Shown in pieces: positions 15,008 through 16,514 of a stretch of 16,514 nt of DNA. Each line of letters begins with the position of its first letter. Position 1 is the first letter of the stretch. The stretch lies in NCBI GenBank assembly GCA_900545725.1, contig URAI01000053.1, positions 1 through 16,514 of the forward strand. The letters run 5' to 3'. This DNA comes from an uncultured Eubacterium sp. (GTDB lineage Bacteria > Bacillota > Clostridia > Lachnospirales > Lachnospiraceae). The position numbers were made by a program, and so were the translations under genes. The notes under the pieces were generated by a model, which was not told the origin of the DNA, did not search any database, and was given only the letters and a program-made list of their open reading frames with translations.

Positions 15008-15111
15008 ATTTTCACTCCTGATATATAACTTTGAATATTATTATAAATTTGCACATTACTCATTAATAATATCAATACTTATATTAATAATACTCATCAT
15101 TTTTTAGCAAT

Positions 15112-15150
15112 TGGCAAGGAAAATTTAATCTGAAGTATTTTCTTCTGCCA
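15112..15150. repeat. Inverted repeat upstream of the SIR2-like gene
   Basis: TGGCAAGGAAAA from 15112 pairs with TTTTCTTCTGCCA ending at 15150 (twelve pairs, one bulged C, one G-U). No T-run follows on either strand, so it is not an obvious terminator. It sits directly behind the cheV terminator and about 105 bases before the SIR2-like start, and could be part of a leader or an operator. Confidence 0.35.
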
Positions 15151-15151
15151 T

Positions 15152-15183
15152 AAAAAAAGCACTGCCAATTTCTTGACAGTACT
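15152..15183 (-). terminator. Rho-independent terminator of cheV
   Basis: On the minus strand AGTACTGTCAA (15183-15173) pairs over eleven positions, two of them G-U, with TTGGCAGTGCT (15168-15158) around a GAAA-type loop and runs into a seven-T tract at 15158-15152. It lies 19 bases after the cheV stop. Confidence 0.88.
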
Positions 15184-15201
15184 CACAATCAATCTGATAA
15201 A

Positions 15202-16101
15202 TCACATAAGTAACTTGTCTATTTCACCAACAAGTAAACCAATCTCCGGCTTTGATAATTGAATATCCGCACCTAATGACTCACCCTTAGCTCTCATCTG
15301 CTCATTAATCAAAGATGAAAAGATTACTACAGGTATCTTCTTTAACATATCATCCGTTTTGATTAACTTGGTAAGTCTGTGTCCATCCATTAACGGCATC
15401 TCCAAATCAGTAATTACACACTCAACATCCAGTTCATCAGGTCTGTGAAGTCTGTAATCTTCAAGATAATCCCACGCTTCTTTACCATTATGACATAATG
15501 TGAGATTAGTATAACCAGCCTTCTTAAGTGAATCTGATATAAGTTTTATTAATAATGGAGAATCCTCTGCGATTACTATATGAGAGGCATTTCTGTCACG
15601 ATTCCCCAGCTTATCAATCTCAGAAACCTTTAATCCTGTCTCCGGGCTTATGTCTGATACTATTCTTTCAAAATCAAGTATAACTATGAGTTGTCCGTCA
15701 ATCTTAATAATACCTGTTGCAATGCCATTCTCAGCAGTGCTTATAGTAGAATCCGGTGTAATAATATCAGCCCATGATACTCTGTGTATTCCAACTACAG
15801 TATGTACATGAAATGCTACATTAAGCTGATTAAAATTAGTTATAATAAACATATCCTTTGATGGATCTGGAGATGGTGCAACATTAATAACCTTAGCCAA
15901 ATCAACTACTGTTATCATTAAGTCTCTAGGCATAAATATCCCTTCTACACAAGGATGTGAATTAGGAACCGGCGTTACCGTATTAGATGGTACTATTTCC
16001 TTTATCTTAGCTACGTTTATGCCATAATGATTATTACCTACCGTAAATTCCAAAACCTCAAGTTCATTAGTTCCGCTTTCCATTAAAATATTAGTTTCCA
16101 T
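15202..16101 (-). CDS. cheV: Chemotaxis coupling protein CheV (CheW domain plus receiver domain)
   Basis: CheV couples chemoreceptors to the kinase CheA through a CheW-like domain and tunes signalling through phosphorylation of its receiver domain. In this 299-residue protein the CheW domain occupies about 12-155 (LEVLEFTVGNNHYGINVAKI, HPCVEGIFMPRD, VILDFERIV). The receiver domain occupies about 173-299, with acids E179/D180 (IAEDSP), phospho-acceptor D232 (VITDLEMPLMDG), S262 in VIFSS, and K284 in LSKPE. I chose ATG at 16101, eight bases after GGAG (16113-16110); the longer in-frame version to 16128 has no better site. No che, fli or fla genes are nearby, so it is an orphan locus with its own promoter, operator-like palindrome and terminator. 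Confidence 0.96.
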   Translation of the reverse strand: METNILMESGTNELEVLEFTVGNNHYGINVAKIKEIVPSNTVTPVPNSHPCVEGIFMPRDLMITVVDLAKVINVAPSPDPSKDMFIITNFNQLNVAFHVHTVVGIHRVSWADIITPDSTISTAENGIATGIIKIDGQLIVILDFERIVSDISPETGLKVSEIDKLGNRDRNASHIVIAEDSPLLIKLISDSLKKAGYTNLTLCHNGKEAWDYLEDYRLHRPDELDVECVITDLEMPLMDGHRLTKLIKTDDMLKKIPVVIFSSLINEQMRAKGESLGADIQLSKPEIGLLVGEIDKLLM

Positions 16102-16158
16102 ATATAAATCTCCATTTCTGAGCGGCATGTTCGCGAAGAGTCAATAATATAATACTCA

Positions 16159-16174
16159 AACAGTATATACTGTT
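16159..16174. promoter_or_regulatory. 16-bp perfect palindrome, probable operator of cheV
   Basis: AACAGTATATACTGTT reads the same on both strands. It overlaps the last three bases of the proposed -10 element and covers the expected transcription start of cheV. That is the classical position for a repressor site. The repressor family cannot be named from the sequence. Confidence 0.55.
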
Positions 16175-16200
16175 ATATTAAACCATTTGTTTTCGCTCAA
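16172..16200 (-). promoter_or_regulatory. Candidate sigma-A promoter of cheV
   Basis: On the minus strand TTGAGC (16200-16195) and TATAAC (16177-16172) are exactly 17 bases apart, matching the consensus at four and five of six positions. A second dyad, ATTTGTT/AACAAAT (16185-16191 and 16202-16208), brackets the -35. No sigma-D (GCCGATAA-like) motility promoter is visible. Confidence 0.5.
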
Positions 16201-16367
16201 CAACAAATAGCTGATTAAAAATAATATTATTATAATATCATTATTCAATCAATTCCCCAATTCACGTCTGTTTTATAATAATATTATAACAAATATTTTT
16301 GAAAATATCAACGCTAAATATTCCAGAGTTTTCACGTCTATACCCATGTTTTTTTTATGCATAATAT

Positions 16368-16395
16368 AAAATTTTATACTTAAAATTTTATACTT
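16368..16395. repeat. 14-bp direct tandem repeat
   Basis: AAAATTTTATACTT occurs twice with no gap (16368-16381 and 16382-16395). Each copy contains the self-complementary AAAATTTT. It lies about 270 bp upstream of cheV in very AT-rich DNA, and could be a curved-DNA element, a binding-site array or a simple slippage duplication. Confidence 0.5.
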
Positions 16396-16514
16396 CTGTA
16401 AATTCTATTTTAAACACTATAAATAAACAGGTTGTATTATTGCAAATATATTATTTATGCTATAAATGAGCAAATACAGAAAAATGCACAAAAACAATCT
16501 CTTGTTGTCCGTGA

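Larger units (their letters stand above)
16102..16514. other. Long AT-rich upstream region of cheV
   Basis: About 410 bases carry no supported gene. Near cheV are a promoter and a 16-bp palindrome. Further out are a TTATAAT/ATTATAA dyad (16273-16289), a dyad ATATTTT-TG-AAAATAT (16293-16308), TTCACGTCT repeated at 16261-16269 and 16331-16339, and a 14-bp tandem repeat at 16368-16395. A hydrophobic minus-strand frame enters from the right edge and stops at 16417, but it has no visible start. Confidence 0.5.

Noticed and set aside
16159..16174. Palindrome read as a LexA box
   Set aside because: E. coli LexA sites are CTGT-N8-ACAG; here the half-sites are in the reverse order, and clostridial LexA sites have a GAAC/GTTC form.
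16417..16514. 3' end of a leftward gene entering at the right edge
   Set aside because: The 32-codon hydrophobic frame has no start in view, and such frames arise easily in AT-rich DNA.

Overview
The window looks like chromosome of a low-GC Gram-positive bacterium of the class Clostridia, most likely family Lachnospiraceae. A Lachnospira or [Eubacterium] eligens-like organism is a guess from gene content and style. The grounds are AT-rich codons, strong GGAGG-type ribosome binding sites, a YlbJ-like sporulation membrane protein, the block of coaD, rsmD and a V-ATPase-subunit-H-like coiled-coil protein, a CheV coupling protein, and several TTG or GTG starts. I see no insertion sequence, CRISPR array, rRNA or tRNA.

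Layout. At the left edge is the 5' part of a leftward gene for a single-pass membrane protein (1-510). A divergent rightward gene encodes a YlbJ-like membrane protein (759-1667). A large nested inverted repeat separates it from the convergent leftward block rsmD-coaD-coiled-coil protein (3564 to 1794). That block is preceded by a GC-rich, foldable 5' leader (about 3575-3663). Upstream lies a leftward block der-plsY-gpsA (6832 to 3759), covering ribosome assembly and the first steps of phospholipid synthesis, with a hairpin terminator after gpsA. Divergent from der is a secreted, C-terminally anchored protein of unknown role (7135-8043). It converges on a D-lactate-dehydrogenase-type enzyme (9192-8200) across a terminator hairpin.

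The right half is entirely leftward. A 577-residue Lys-rich membrane protein (14393-12660) overlaps hisH by 4 bases and is followed by hisF, ung and a DUF11 surface-type protein without a signal peptide. The run ends at two hairpins around 9425-9324. Upstream are a small degenerate SIR2-like protein (15007-14465) and cheV (16101-15202), which has its own terminator. The cheV promoter carries a 16-bp perfect palindrome at the expected transcription start, and the AT-rich DNA beyond it holds further dyads and a 14-bp tandem repeat.

Most genes are ordinary housekeeping genes. The parts worth a second look are the structured rsmD leader, the cheV operator, the palindrome and possible sporulation promoter of the DUF11 gene, the degenerate SIR2 protein, and the unknown membrane protein translationally coupled to histidine biosynthesis. 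I did not find a clearly new multi-gene system.
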